From positions 12,757,039 to 12,821,038 of the forward strand of contig NC_088297.1 of the NCBI RefSeq assembly GCF_032854445.1: a DNA stretch of 64,000 bases, in the 5' to 3' direction. Below, piece after piece: positions 1-36,928 of the stretch; position 1 is the first letter of the stretch, and every line of letters begins with the position of its first letter. Source of the DNA: Liolophura sinensis (taxonomy: Eukaryota > Mollusca > Polyplacophora > Chitonida > Chitonidae). The notes below the pieces were generated by a model. The model made no database searches and was not told where the DNA came from. It saw only the letters and a program-made list of their open reading frames with translations. A program made the translations under genes and the position numbers.

Positions 1-1089
1 ACCTCGGCCACCTCGGCCCCATGTCATATAGCAGATTGGTGTTAATGCTGTATAAACCAGGGTTATGCTTGTGGACTAAGCATCCTAGAGGACTGGTCCC
101 CTTTGTATTGGTTTAATGTTTTTGTACCTTAATTGCCATGACAGCACAGAAATTTGAGCCATTCTAGACCAGGTGTTTTTTTTTTTACCCAATTAAGCTT
201 AAACCATGATATGAACAGTAGGAAAGCCTAACTTAAGTAATGTGACAAGTGGCCGTTGACCATTTGTAAATTATCACATTATCATCACAATGTAATATTT
301 CACCCTCTATGATGTAATCTATATCAGAGAACTACACCCTTACCCCTTTTATACATTATAAATGTATAAGTGTCATTTATCTACAGATAAATGCATTCTA
401 GCCCAAACTGCGACAGCATATTTGACTGTAAAAATTATACCCCTTGTTATTACAGTCAAAATACGTATTTTTCACATTTAACTAGCATGTGAAAAACACA
501 CCAGCTACGACCTCAACCACGCAAGCGTGTCCATTCTCGTGTTATGTCACTGCAACCCGACTTCAGAGCAATCGTTTTCGTTTGATCAACGGAACTCGAG
601 AGTTCAGTGCACTCAACGTAAGCATGTCAAGTCTTGTTCTTTCACGAACAGTTGGCGCCACCTACACATAATCGTTCCAATAGCAGTAGGTGTAAGGCAG
701 AAGATCTTCATTTCTACCTGGAAACCATGGAAATCAATGCAAGTACCAGATTCTCCTTCCTGGGTTTCAACGGCAACTATTTCCTCTCAGAACGAGAATA
801 CCGTTTCCATGACAACGACAAGGACGTACAGAGTTAACTATCTCACCGACAATATTTCAACAACCTGATATTGATTAAGCTTTTATCTTTCATGTTTTAC
901 GCCGAGTAAATATTGCCACCTGAGAAACGTGCTGTGGTTGGGCCTAGATGATAAGAATTTGTGTGGTAAAGGGTCGACGGAATTTGCCCAGGTCTTCCAG
1001 GCCGCGGTTGCCAGATCGTTCTATTGTGTATGTACATATTTAACAGATTATTCCGAAGTCTGGGATTTATGGATTATTGATGCCGTACA

Positions 1090-1435
1090 TAATGTCGGTA
1101 TTACATTCGCACGTTCGTGGTTCACGTGCGTCTTAAGCTAAAACGTTTAACACTTTTGTTTACTGATCGATTCAACTTTGTTTCCCATTATGTCATAAAA
1201 TACAATGCTTCGAGCTGCAAATATTTGGGTATTTACCGAAGCGAACGCATTCGTTAGAGCGAAAGAAAAGATAATTTGTCACATTTTCGTCACATCGGCA
1301 TTAAATCCGCACGTTCGTGGTCCACAGGCGTTTTAAGCACTCCATATTCACTGATTCAACTTTATATTTGTTTCACACACTTTCATAAAATACAATGCCT
1401 CGAGCTGCAACCGAAACGAACGCATTCGTTGGATA
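1090..1435 (+). repeat. Local tandem duplication, about 170 bp, two diverged copies
   Basis: Copy 1 (about 1,105-1,258) and copy 2 (about 1,295-1,435) share CGCACGTTCGTGGT, then TGATTCAACTTT, CATAAAATACAATGC, CGAGCTGCAA and GAACGCATTCGTT in the same order. Confidence 0.7.
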
Positions 1436-4400
1436 ATACCTTTGATATAGCGGCTCATTACTTTTGCTTCCAGTTAAGGCTAATTGTTCCTTTCTTTGCT
1501 AATGACTCATGCTATTGGGCTTCCTCGGTCCTCTGGGTTTATTGAAGACTGTCCCGAGGGAGGTGCGTCTGACACACTTCACATCCACAGATAGTCTAAT
1601 CACTGCATGTGTGCATTATTTAGAGAGCTTTAATTGAAGCAGTGTCAGAAATATCGTCTGTTGTCATTGTGACAAACAACTACGTCAGGAACAACCCACG
1701 GAGAATATATTTGAGAAGCATGGCCGATAACATATCACTGTTCTTTCTGCCGGTACGTGGGAAGGTCTGTCAGTAACCTGCGGATGGTCATGGGTTTTGT
1801 CAACAAAATGGCTACGTTGGAAATATGAATAGTTCCAATCAAAACGCCACTAATACACATATTCAGATAAACGACAACTTACGGACTAGGATAGTGCAAG
1901 ATTTGAATATTAATTTTTTTTCATTCGGCTAGAACATTTTTTGCGTCTTTCCTTCATCATTTAAAAATGTTGCCTGCTTCTCTATGCATAACGTTCAAAT
2001 TTCTTTCTTTATGTAGGCACACTTTCTTAGCCCCCTGGACTTTAATGGCAGATAAAATACCCAGCCCGGCGTAATTAGAATCCAAATCCCACTGATACCT
2101 GGCGAAGGGCATGGATCTGTATAGAAACTCCGGTTGCTTAACCAATAATCATCACTGACTTCGTAAAATAAATTAAGGGTTCTTTAACACGGCGTTAAAC
2201 TCCAATGAATTGAATAAATATAATTAAAGACCAACAGCTCAGAGAGTGAAAGCAGAGCAACGACGATACTGTGACTGTTATCAAATGGTCGCATGTAACC
2301 TGTGAAATGCGACCACTTCATTTACTATAATTATTATTAGTAATAGTAGCATTAGTATTATTATTTAATTGATTAAATCCTGCAGTTTGCACACACACTC
2401 TTTAAATAGTCCTTCTAACGGGACGCTCTTTGCCCTCCACATGAGACATTTGCACCACTACAGTATGGTAGTAGCACCAACGTTCGCTGTTTACTCAAAT
2501 TGATTCCGAAAACAAACGGTGTAATTGCAAAGCTTTTGAAGCGAAGATAAATTGTCATCGACCAATATAGAGAATAACATTCTCCATAATCGAATCGATT
2601 GCAGTCTCCGTTCTTTGTAACGGTGCCAGATTGTGTGCAAAACAATTGACACAATAAATGTGTGAAAATGTATAATGGAACGTGAATGTGGCGTCCTCCT
2701 TGTCGACTATATAGAGATAATGACGTCCGCATGGCCAAAGGTTTTGACATTGGAGCAGAACTGTACAACAGATGTACGATTTATGTCAAGATAATCCACT
2801 TTGCAATACGTGTGTGGGTGCCTGCATATAGGATTAATCACTTAAAGACACACCAAAAACAGACTACTATATGTTTTTTAATACATGAACCAATATGATT
2901 AAAAATTAATATATTACAAATTGAAATGAGATCACGTTCGGTTGTTTATTTGACAGATTAAAATAAAATCCATTATTGATGCGCCAGTGTTACAAGACAA
3001 AAACCTGCAGTGTGTATAGTACGCCAGAAACGTTTAAATGAACGTTTAGAATCGCCCATAGAAACACCGTTTAACCAGAATTAGGTAAAAAAAAACAAAA
3101 AACAACGCTATGATGTTAACTGAAATTCTTTAGACGTCACAAGTCTAGAATTACACAAACTTCTATATCGTCATTACATTTATAAAACACGAACAAGAAA
3201 ATAATGCTAAGGAACTAGGTGCTTACGCCACTAGCAAAATCAAGGCGCCTAGATATTTGGCCGAAACTATCTAGACTGTAAATGGCAAAACAAATGTATA
3301 GATCTTTCTGCGGAAGGCGTAAAATGATGCTGATATTTTGTCCAGAGCCAGTCTGATCTTCCTATGCAAGGTCTCAAGGCATGTTAAAGTTTTGGCCAGA
3401 ATCAGTCGGAAATTCGTAGTGTCAAATGTTTCAGAACGTGTGGTCTTCTTAATCGTCATGGAAGGTGACAAACCATGTTGATATTTTATCCAAAATTAGC
3501 CATCAAGGCTCCAAAAGAAGTGAGTGCAGGAGAATCTTCCAAATTCCCTGTGCAAGGGGGGATTTGAAACCCTTATCTTGCGTGCAATTGAATCACTCGC
3601 CACGGCCCGCTTTGGCATGACTATTTGAAGGTTAGAAACTAGCAGGACAATGACATGTGTCAGTTAGCAGAAGATGAGACGAAAAAAAGTGCGGAAGAAA
3701 GCTTACCTGATTGAGCCATGCTGATGTATCAGATCTAGTTTAGGAGAAGTGTGGCTTTCTTGCAGCAGTGCTGAATCGACAGCCTCTTTCTTATGCTTGT
3801 CTGTTTGCGACTTCGGCTCCACGAGAGAATTTCACTTGGCTATAATCATGTGTCTCTATAGAAGCGATTGATTGGAAAGAATGGAAGTACACCTGGATCC
3901 TCGTCAAATAGCGAGGGTGGTTTGGGGAGTGAATCTCTGCCGTGTCAGAGATCTGGTCACAAGCTGTCTACCGAGATGATGAATGCGACGCAACCGCTGC
4001 CGAGTTTACGTCGCCGCCCTAGCCCAAAGTCCGAAGCAAGCATGCAGATATGCGTTTGTGTCGGTATGTGGGACGCCAGTTCCGTCTGGAAAGCCCGTTG
4101 TCAGCCCTGAATTAGGTGGCTACCTGGTTAAAAGCTATATCCCCAACAAAACTATATAGCTTATGCTTTTGCTATCTATTGGCGATCGTGCAGACCCAAT
4201 AGTGTATGCCGATATGAGTACAGACAGGGCTTCCGCGACCACTCGGGAAGAGAGTGTGATTATTCCACTGGTTGCCTGGAAATATAGGAACCAATGTTGG
4301 TTCAGCACTGAGGATACCTGTCTAACTGAGCGGATGGCTTAACAGCACTTCCGCGGGTGATAGGATGCGCTCGACGGCAAGCTTGCTGTAAGCTACACTC

Positions 4401-5075
4401 AAATCCTTTGTCACAAGAGCTTGGGAAATACGGGAGGTGGCGTCAGGTGCTTTAGAACGACTATTCTGCCACAGCCAATTAAGTCCAGTCGTACGAGCTA
4501 TTCTGGTTGCTGTTATGTCCGTGTTCCTGGTTGTATCAAGTCCGTGCTAATTATTTAGCACTCTGTCAGTGACCTTTTCACCCAACGAATTGATGGCGAA
4601 TGCAGCAATGAAAGACAGAGTAATCTTTATAAAGGTATTGCCGATTTTCACGACGACCAGTTCAAACTCTCACGTTCCCAAATTGGCGTTTATGTAAATC
4701 GTGTTATGAAATAAGCCGCGATTCCATAAATATCTCTTCTCTGTTATATAGTCGAAAAGGAATGCTTTTATCGGGAGAAACCTGCTCGCCACAGTAAGCC
4801 CGCTAGAGCCGATTCCGGATGAAGATGACGTAAGACGGAGGGCTATCGTATCTATATGCAGACTGCAGACTGGCTTGCGAGCAAATTAAAAGTATCGCTT
4901 TCTGGGCGCACTGAGTGATAATTTCGGTATAAAATCAAACCTCTACCAGACGTTAATTAATATAACGACACCTTGTATAACAAATGAAGCGAATAAAAAG
5001 GTGTCTGACAAATTAATGGTATCGCTTCCTGGACACATTGCTCCCATAACTGCGGGATAAAATTAAACCTATACC

Positions 5076-5076
<1 letters not shown>

Positions 5077-5133
<57 letters not shown>
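5077..5133. repeat. (AT)n microsatellite
   Basis: Pure TA dinucleotides broken once by TATTATA, giving a self-complementary tract. Confidence 0.95.
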
Positions 5134-5138
<5 letters not shown>

Positions 5139-6624
5139 TCTTTTATGTGGAAAACATTGGAAAGTCTTCATGTACAGTTTTACGTTAAAGATAAAATAAA
5201 TCAATAAAATTTCATATTTTAAAATGTACATAGTTTACGCACCTTACTCACCGGTCTTACTCTGTGTGCACAAGCTTGCCGAAGTGTGTCCAGGAAATGC
5301 AGTTTTATTCAATATATTGTTCTGTTAAAAATGAGCCCGAAAATTGTTTGTTAAAAGATGCAATGACCAGACAAGTAAAGTGACAAGAGGAGGGAGGAGA
5401 AAGGCAAAATATAAAGACAGAAAGAAACAAATGAAGAAAATAAAACCACAAATAATGTGTTGGCTTTGTCCAACACATTTTCAGTACGTTTTCTAATGGC
5501 TTTGAATTTTAATCAGTTGCAGATGTATATGGCCCGATTGTTTTCTCTGATATACTCAGTCGTAAATTTAATAAGCAAACAAACCAAACACCACCAGCAA
5601 ACTATAATTATAGAATCCGTATGTAGGCGTAGAAGCTCGCAATCATGGACTGTAACATTCCATGCAGACCAACGATGGTAAGGTAGCGAATCGGTTGCTG
5701 TGCATGGACCTATACGTATCTCAAGAATCGAAGCTGAATTGTTGCTATGCCTGCCAACTGCTGACACTCGCACAAGGCCCATTTGCTGGCTATTGTCTTT
5801 AACAAGTTTCTATATGACAATCAAGTGAACTGCGCTCAAAGCAAGTACTGAGGCGCGTTTATAGTGTATCCGTTTTGGCACTGTATAAGTCATGTAACGA
5901 AAAAGGATATTTCTTGGAACTCGCACCTCGAATGTCCCAGCGATCACATGTTGAAAGATAGGATGTCAACAATTTTAGCGATTGATCGGCCGACTTAAAG
6001 ACCGAAAGACAAAGAGACACACAACTAAATAACTATCGCAGCTAAAGAAATTCACATCATCTAACAACTGATACAATATAAATGACATTTCATGTTATAA
6101 AAGACGACATGTTGGACAGCAAAATCAAAACAGCGATTTATGATGCACATAAACGAAGCTGGCAAATGATAGAAAACGGACCTCTTTCAAATTTACCTCA
6201 TTTAGCGTTTTACACTTACTCTTCATGCGAGATTAGAACAAGTAAACAGGACAGGTTGGCTCATTGACAGTATACATGTAATGCTAAAGAGTGAGGTGTA
6301 CATTGATGGCATGAACTCGCTATGCCACAAGAAAATGCAGTACGCACAGGTAATGACCTCTTGTCATGTGACTGAAATATTCTTAAGTAGCCAAGCATAC
6401 ATACATACTAACTTTTCATATAAATACGCACCAGTAGTAACACTTCAAGCTGCATTATTGTTTACAGATTACATCCTCGATTGCTATTCTTAACATTACA
6501 CCCAACACCACCCTAAACCACCCCACCCCACCCAACCACAAACACACGCAGTCTACCCGAAAACTGAACCCAACAATTTTCTTGTCAAAGCATATAATGA
6601 GATAGGAGAAGAAGAGGATTTAGT

Positions 6625-6881
6625 CGATTGGTGTTTTACGCCGTATTTCACTTATACGACGGCGGCCAGCATTATGGTGGGTGGAAACCAGGCAGAGCTC
6701 AGGGGAAACCCACGACCATCTACAGGTTGATGCCAGACCTTCCCACGTACGGCCGGAGAGGAAGCCAGCATGAGCTGGACTTGAACTCACAGCAACCGCA
6801 TTGGTGATAGGCTTGTGGGTCATTACGCTGCGATAGCGCGCTAACCGACTGAGCCACGGAGGCCCCCTGGCGGCTAAATAG
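6625..6881 (-). mobile_element. SINE-A, near full length, minus orientation
   Basis: In reverse orientation: tRNA-like head (GTGGCTCAGTCGGTTAGCGC and GTGAGTTCAAGTCC as A and B boxes), body with GGCCGTACGTGGGAAGGTCT, and tail GGCGTAAAACACCAATC. The 5' extension (CTATTTAGCCGCCAGGGGG) is shared with the 23.2-kb copy. Confidence 0.85.
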
Positions 6882-7351
6882 GTGGGGCTGCCATCACAAG
6901 GAAGACAGTACTCTTCTCTAGTCCGCAGCAGTGACAACCAGAAGACGAGGTACAAGATACCATGGGGAGGTATACGAAATGAACAGGAAACGATATTTTG
7001 AGAATTAGGCCGAGGCTTGATAATAACAAGAAATTATGGTATGTTAGACAACAGAACAATCAAAACAGCGCATGTAAATTGTGCACCCCGACAAGTCTTG
7101 AATTTATGTCGCAGAGAATCAATGTTGTTTTAGCTTGCATATTATTTTGATAATGTTTTTACCCGCCATGTCCACACGAGTAAAGTTCCTAAGCGCGAGT
7201 AAATGTTTGCGACCTCGAAGATCAGCGGAATCAGTTGTCAACCTGCTGAAAATGAAATAGTGGGAAGAATACCACGTGGCTGTGTGGGTATCTGCTACAT
7301 GATATGGGTATTTGTATATTTCTAATAATTTATTTATCTGTGATATATTTA

Positions 7352-7410
7352 TAATCAAGAATATTTTACTTATACGACGGCGGCCAGCATCATGATTGGA
7401 GGAAACCTGA
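7352..7410 (-). mobile_element. SINE-A 3' tail fragment
   Basis: Contains AATATTTTACTTATACGACG and GCGGCCAGCAT, the conserved tail of the SINE-A family, with no head. Confidence 0.65.
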
Positions 7411-8190
7411 GTATTTTTATATAACAAAGTTCGGAGGACTTTAGTGTTGCTCATATCTTGTAGACGATTCATGAAGCATTGTAAATTTTCTTTAATGAAA
7501 CTCAAAAAATGTTGACAAAATTTCCACTATTTTTATACCAAACATGCATCTCCTCACCAAAAATGGCCATCTAGCAGCAAAGAAGGACCTTATACCCTAA
7601 AATTATATTCGTCGTACAAAGCGGAAGAGGTACTTGGAAAAATCTCTATAACCAGTTTGAACACACGTTTACTTGATGTAGCGCCAACAATGGGTAGTGA
7701 GGCACGTGTTAGAATTGAGTAGAGGCACCTCTCAGAATGGAGAGACTTGTAAGCAGTGAAATATAAGTGTACTCAAATGGTTTCATCTTTATACTATCCA
7801 TATTTCTGCTTTGTCTATGCCTTTGGTCATATATGAGTATCTTTGCGCATTAACAGATGTTAACCAGTGTAGTTGTCATAAGTACTCTATCATAACTATT
7901 TTCAACCATTTTTTATTTTCTTCATATTGTATGCAAAATATTGTTGAAAGAAAATTAAACCAAATACTTTTTCTTTTCGCTGTAGTATGACAAGTCGTAC
8001 AAGAGTTCATTTAAATATAAAAGGCCACACTTAGATTTTGTCAAAATTCGTCACACACCAATGTGCAACAACATCATTTTCTACCATTATTTTTCAAACT
8101 TCAAGCAAATACTACCTGATTAACAACACCAAACAGTTTTAAAACTTACCAAGAAATGCGAAAAAAATTAATATTTCTTTTTAAAAATAT

Positions 8191-8196
8191 TTTATT
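8191..8196 (-). terminator. Polyadenylation signal of the SMPD1-like gene
   Basis: AATAAA on the minus strand, about 80 bases past the stop codon. Its distance and orientation suit a short 3' UTR. No transcript evidence is available here. Confidence 0.55.
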
Positions 8197-8273
8197 ACAA
8201 ACATGAATCCTCTTACAATCTATATTTTTCTTCCTGTAACAACCATAGCTTTTATATTTCAGCATTTGAATTT

Positions 8274-31835
<23,562 letters not shown>

Positions 31836-31964
31836 TTTACGCTAGTTGACGAGACTTTCACTGATAGCCTTTCGTTTATCGTCTCTTGATAGGTTAATAC
31901 ACATTCTGCATTTACACTGTTAAAATGTGCGGACAGGCGGTTTTTAGCCAGCCTCTTTGGAATA

Positions 31965-32056
31965 TTTATTTATTTCATTGGTGTTTTGCGCTGTACTCAA
32001 GAATATTTCACTTATACGACGGCGTCCAGCATTATGGTGACGGAAACCGGGAGGAG
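31965..32056 (-). mobile_element. SINE-A 3' fragment
   Basis: CATTGGTGTTTTGCGCTGTA, CTTATACGACGGCGTCCAGC and GGAAACCGGGAGG; head missing. Confidence 0.75.
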
Positions 32057-32124
32057 ACAATCAGAATCCTATGATGTCATTTCCGTTACATATTATTTAT
32101 TTTAGACTTTTTACAAGTTCTTGG

Positions 32125-33260
32125 ATTGGGAGTATGTGTGCTTGTTTGCTTTGCAAATGTTTTTGGCTGCTTTGCTTTCTAATGGTGAATGGCTGCTGGC
32201 TTTGGAATAGTGTGTGGCTGCTGGCTTGTGAATGTGTCTTGGTGCTTGCTAGACAGTGCGTGTGGCTGCTTACTTTGGAAATATGTGGCGATGCTTCTTT
32301 TGTAAATGTGAACCTGCTTAAAAGTACTATGAAAATTATGTCACCTCTTATTTTAAAATGTCTCGCTGCTTGCTTTGTTTATTTGACTGGTGTTTTACGC
32401 TGTACTTTCACTTATACGACGGCGGCCAGCATTATGGTGGGGGGAAACCCGGGGGAAACCCACGACCATCCGCAGGTTGCTGGCAGACCTTTCCACGTAC
32501 GGCCGGAGAGGAAGCCAGCATGAGCTGGACAAACTCAGAGGGACCGCATTGGTGAGACGCTGCTTGCATTGGAAATATGACTCGCTACATGGTTTGGTAA
32601 GGATAACTTTATATACTGTCTTAGTTCTTCGGTTGTTTGTGTTATGTGCCGTTTTAGGAATTAACCTTGCTATTATTGACCTGTTACGTCCTTATTGGCT
32701 GATGGCTAGTATACGAATGTCTGTTTCAACGCATAGATTCTCCCTGCTTGTTTTTGCAATGTTTCTTGCCACTTTCTTCGGAAATACTTCCTCAGCTTGC
32801 TTTGCAAATGTTTCTCGTTACTTGCTTTGCAAATGTTTCTCGTTACTTGCTTTGAAATTGTGTCTGTTTGCTTTTTAAATATTTCTCATTGCTTGCTTGC
32901 ATGGGAAATGCTTCTCTCTTCTTGTTTTGGAAATGCTTCTCCTTGCTTACTTTTGCCAATGCCTTTCACTGTTTGCTTAGAAAATGTTTCTTCCTACTTG
33001 CTTCGCAGATGTGTTTCACTGTTTGCTTTGGGAATATTTCTCACTGATTACATGGGAAATGCTTTTCTCTTCTTGTTTTGCAAATATCTCTCACTGCGTG
33101 CTTTGGAAATGTTTCTTTCTACTTGCTTTGCCAGTGTGTTTCACCGTTTCTTTTGGGAATATTTCTCACTAATTGCCTGGGAAATAGTTTTCACTACGTA
33201 GTTTGGTACGATTTTTCGCTGCTTGTTGTGGAAATGTGGTTCACCAGTGACGTCTATTAA
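32125..33260 (+). repeat. Degenerate 25-27-bp tandem repeats, block 1
   Basis: Dozens of diverged units around TTGCTTTGGAAATGTTTCT or CTGCTTGCTTTGGAAATGTG, interrupted by a SINE-A at 32,382-32,556 and about 200 bp of other sequence. Periodicity leaves long open frames on the plus strand, but they encode only Leu/Cys/Phe repeats and are not taken as genes. Confidence 0.75.
32382..32556 (-). mobile_element. SINE-A inserted in the repeat block
   Basis: GACTGGTGTTTTACGCTGTA to GAGCTGGACAAACTCAGAGG and ACCGCATTGGTGAGACGC; the tRNA-like A box is lost. Confidence 0.8.
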
Positions 33261-33381
33261 GTTGCAATTAAAATCACTGCATTTTTTTTCTTACTTCTGC
33301 TTAAGCCATAGAGCTAGAGGGCATGTAATTTGCTACTATTTATGAACTTACATGAACAGTTAGAATAAAACCCTAACTTTT

Positions 33382-33419
33382 AAATATGGCCTGTGGTAAA
33401 TTTACCACAGGCCATATTT
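33382..33419. repeat. Perfect 38-bp palindrome
   Basis: AAATATGGCCTGTGGTAAA followed immediately by its exact reverse complement, with no spacer. It sits within a dispersed repeat (about 33,315-33,460) whose relative at about 49,080-49,205 lacks the palindrome. Confidence 0.97.
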
Positions 33420-33469
33420 TACCGGTTACGGGTGATCATTTGCCAGCTATCACAATCTGTACGTCTTCA

Positions 33470-33790
33470 TTTTATTGCCTGCTTTGGGAATATGGTTTTC
33501 GCTATTTGCGTTGGTAATGTGTTTTCTGCTGCTTGCTTTGGAAATGTGAATTTCTGCTTGATTTGGGAATGTGACCTTCTGCTTCCTTTGGGAATGTGAT
33601 TTTCTGCTTGCTTTGGAAATGTTACTTTCTGCTTGCTTTGGGAATGTGACCTTTGCTTGCTTTGAGAGTGTAACTTTCTGCTTGCTTTGGGAATGTGACT
33701 TTCCGCTAGCTTTGAGAACGTGTCCTTATGCTTACACAAAAAATGTGCCTCGCTACTTGTTTTGAAAATGTGCCTCGGACTTTGTCTCGA
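33470..33790 (+). repeat. 25-bp tandem repeats, block 2
   Basis: Better preserved units of TTTCTGCTTGCTTTGGGAAT plus GTGAC, about 12 copies. Same family as the block at 32.1-33.3 kb. Confidence 0.88.
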
Positions 33791-34189
33791 AATGGATAAA
33801 TAATTATATTTGTCGTATGTGGAAAAGTCTTATGCATTAGCGACGTAAAACACAAATCAAACCAAATAAATAAATAAATAAGGACACCTTAGATCCTTGT
33901 GGATTTACTACTTCAAATTTATCCGTCTGTGGAATTCATTCGTCTATGATAAACATATACTTGCCGTTCAGAGTATTATAAAACAGGGCGTCTCAATACT
34001 CCTACACTTGTGCAAACTGAAATTTACTCTTATTCAGCCGAGGTAGGTATATTTTTAACAGTGTATCAGTAATTGATTCTGGAAAGGAGGTCGATTGATA
34101 ACGGCATAGCTTTGCCCTTTGTACTTTGTCGCAGTACCTTGAAAAGTCTGTATTAATTATCTGTCTGTATATAGCCTCAGTATATGTAT

Positions 34190-34440
34190 GTATGTATGTA
34201 CGCTTGGGTTTTAACGTCGTACGTACTGATTGTTCATTCATATGACGACGAGGAGTCGTTCGATGTGTGTGTAATGTATCTTCTAGTGGCAGAGCGAGTC
34301 CTTGCAACAAAAGTGCTTCCGCTACTGAAGTACCATGTCGAAGACACCAGACATGACACCCCGTTCAGTCACATTATACGGAGACCAGGCCAACCCATCC
34401 CTATTTCCATGCTCAACCTTTTTATGTCCTTAGTATAATC
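34190..34440 (-). mobile_element. SINE-B copy, minus orientation
   Basis: In reverse: GGTGTCATGTCTGGTGTCTT, CATGGTACTTCAGTAGCGGA, and tail CTCGTCGTCATATGAATGAA ending GACGTTAAAACCC. The tRNA head is missing. Confidence 0.7.
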
Positions 34441-34633
34441 CGACCTGATTTTAATCTCAAATTTCCCGACATCCCGCCATTGCATATACATGTAATAGTC
34501 AGACAAAATTTCCCTATGTAAAGCTCAGGACATCGGCTGTGCAGATCCCACGTTGAAATCATAAAGTGAACCATAAAATATTGCAGCAACACATTTGATG
34601 AAAATAATCGTGTTTGTCTGATCAATGATTTAT

Positions 34634-34857
34634 TTATTTATTTGATTGGTGTTTTAAGTCGTACTCAAGGATATTTCACTTATAAGAGGAACCAGGCAGA
34701 GCCCGGGAAAAACCCACACCCATTCGCAGGTTGGTGACACATACGGCCGGAGAGGAAGCCAGCAAAAGCTGGACTTGAACTCACGGCGACCGTATTGGTG
34801 ACGCTCCTGGGTTATTGCGTCACGCTGGCATGCTAATCCCTCGGCCATGGAAGCCCC
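34634..34857 (-). mobile_element. SINE-A, minus orientation
   Basis: GATTGGTGTTTTAAGTCGTA through AGCTGGACTTGAACTCACGG to a diverged head. The CGGCGGCCAGCATTATGG block is deleted. Confidence 0.8.
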
Positions 34858-35741
34858 TTGTCTGATGAATGAGGGAGTAGGTTCGAATCCAGCCAGGGAG
34901 TTTCAAGTTCGACCTCTTTAACTTCAAAGGGTGGGAAAAAAGTCCTACTGGACCATGTGACATCTCAGAAATGTGAAAAAATTATTTCTTGATTCCATTT
35001 ACTATGATACTATGACAAGTAATCAGTAAAAATGTCATTATAAGTTGCCTCAAACGTCTTTACTCCAAGTTTCTTAATTTTTACACTGAGGTTAATTCTC
35101 CCTGTAGTAAATATGAACAGAGCGTTCAGAATCTCTGCCGTTCTGCCGCATGATTGTGTTTTTATTCAGCTTGGGGCTGTATATTCATCGTGTTAAATTA
35201 GGTCGCCACGTTGGATATATGAACAGTAGCAATCAAGGCGCGACTGAGACACACATTTTGTTATCAACAACTTAAATTCAAACACGGTTTGAAAACTGAT
35301 TTTACACAGTCGCCTAGAACATGCCTTGAGTCTTTTCAACATCACTGAAAACTGTTGACTGCTTTTCTTTTGCATGATTCCGTCCTACTTTCTCAGTTTG
35401 TTTGGTGGTTTGTGTTATCAGTCGTTTTGGGAATTGCATTTATTGAACTCGGACGTCTTGACGGCTGGTATACGAATGTCGTTTTCCGATGCATAGACTC
35501 ACACAATACAATTCATAATGTTAAACTGCAATAAGCTTGTTTCGACACCATTGAACTCATTGCCGTGAGTGTAAGCCACAACAGTCTGGCGATAGTTGAA
35601 TTGAGCATTGTTGATTATAACTAAATTGTTTCCTGAATCTCTAAAACGCGTCATATTGCCTTGGCGCAAGTCATTCCACGTAATAGAATCTCCATGTAAA
35701 CTAGTATATGCACGTTAGGAGACTGCGCGATTTCCTCCTCC

Positions 35742-35756
35742 ATATTATATATATAT

Positions 35757-35813
<57 letters not shown>
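35742..35813. repeat. (AT)n microsatellite
   Basis: About 70 bases of AT dinucleotides with one ATAATAT interruption; self-complementary. Confidence 0.95.
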
Positions 35814-35816
<3 letters not shown>

Positions 35817-36928
35817 TTTTTCTTTATCATTTCGTGGAACGATTCCCACAATGCAATACAGTCGGTCGTCCCAGAAACGCGACATACACCCGCGTATTGT
35901 GCAAATACGATTTTACTTGTTCAGCGAGTGAACCGCACTATCACCCATGCCCCATCAAAGAAGCGCGTGGGACGGGCACGGACAGACTTCCCAGCATGAG
36001 AACGGGCATTGTCCAGCCGTCAGGTATACATTATTGTAGCGGGACATTGATTAGCAGCCCCGTGATACGCCTGGACTGGTTACCTGAGCCAACAGTACGC
36101 CTCAGACAGGGCAGGTGTGTGCTTGAAGTAGCCGTACACCTGTGTCCGTAGGGGTCTCACAAATCTAGTCTCGTCCAGCCAGTAGTCTAAGTACAGCTGG
36201 AGGTGAAGGCGTATGTATTGCAGATAACTCGACGAAAAAAAGGACGGCCATTCCCTGCACAAATATATAGGTAGGTCAATCTTATGTTTCCCCGTCTTCC
36301 TTTGTTGTTCGTCGCTAGGCCAGATATGCATGGGTGACGGAGACCATGACAGTCTATACATACTGCACTATACACGGTTCGCTCTGCCCATTCCCGATCG
36401 ATCAACCCCAGGGCCCCGTTCGTTTACCACTACGGTGGGTGTGGACTAACTTTAAGGGATAACAGTCAGAGTCTATCAGAGCGCATATCTCAGAACCAGA
36501 CTATAAAAAATTCCATCGAATCGAAAGTAGCAATCACGGGAAGAAAAGTCTCAACATTATTATTTCATTTAACATCAATCGAGGTAAATTTTATACACAA
36601 ACTACGATACCTACTATGATATTCTTCGAGTATATGTCGTTTACACTCACCGCCGTCCTATATCAGAGCCCCATAGAACATCATATCAACATATTTGGTG
36701 AAAAGAACCCAAAAGGGAATTTGGAGTTCGAACTCTTTAGTTTCAAAAAGTAGAGAGATGCCCTGCTGCACCATGTGAACCATCTATCAGAACCGTTAGA
36801 TAAACTAGTTTTTGATTCCATTTACAATAACATGGGCGTCTGAAAAAAGTTTCACCTAAATTCATAAAGAAAATGAACGACGGGAAAACTGCGGAACTGA
36901 ATGGTTGTGAACGTAAGAAGTTCCTGTT

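Larger units (their letters stand above)
1..8190. other. Intergenic region downstream of the SMPD1-like gene
   Basis: I find no coding exon with homology or coherent splice sites here. It holds a local duplication (1.09-1.44 kb), an (AT)n tract (5.08-5.13 kb), a complete minus-orientation SINE (6.6-6.9 kb) and a SINE tail fragment (7.35-7.41 kb). The other open frames are short and unsupported. Confidence 0.6.

Noticed and set aside
489-868. Overlapping short frames at the left end
   Set aside because: Three frames overlap with no homology or splice support; most likely chance.
33467-33739. Lysine- and serine-rich 90-codon frame on the minus strand
   Set aside because: Pure translation of the 25-bp tandem repeat.
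35834-36151. 105-codon cysteine-containing frame
   Set aside because: No recognisable domain, no splice context, and an overlapping minus-strand frame of similar length.
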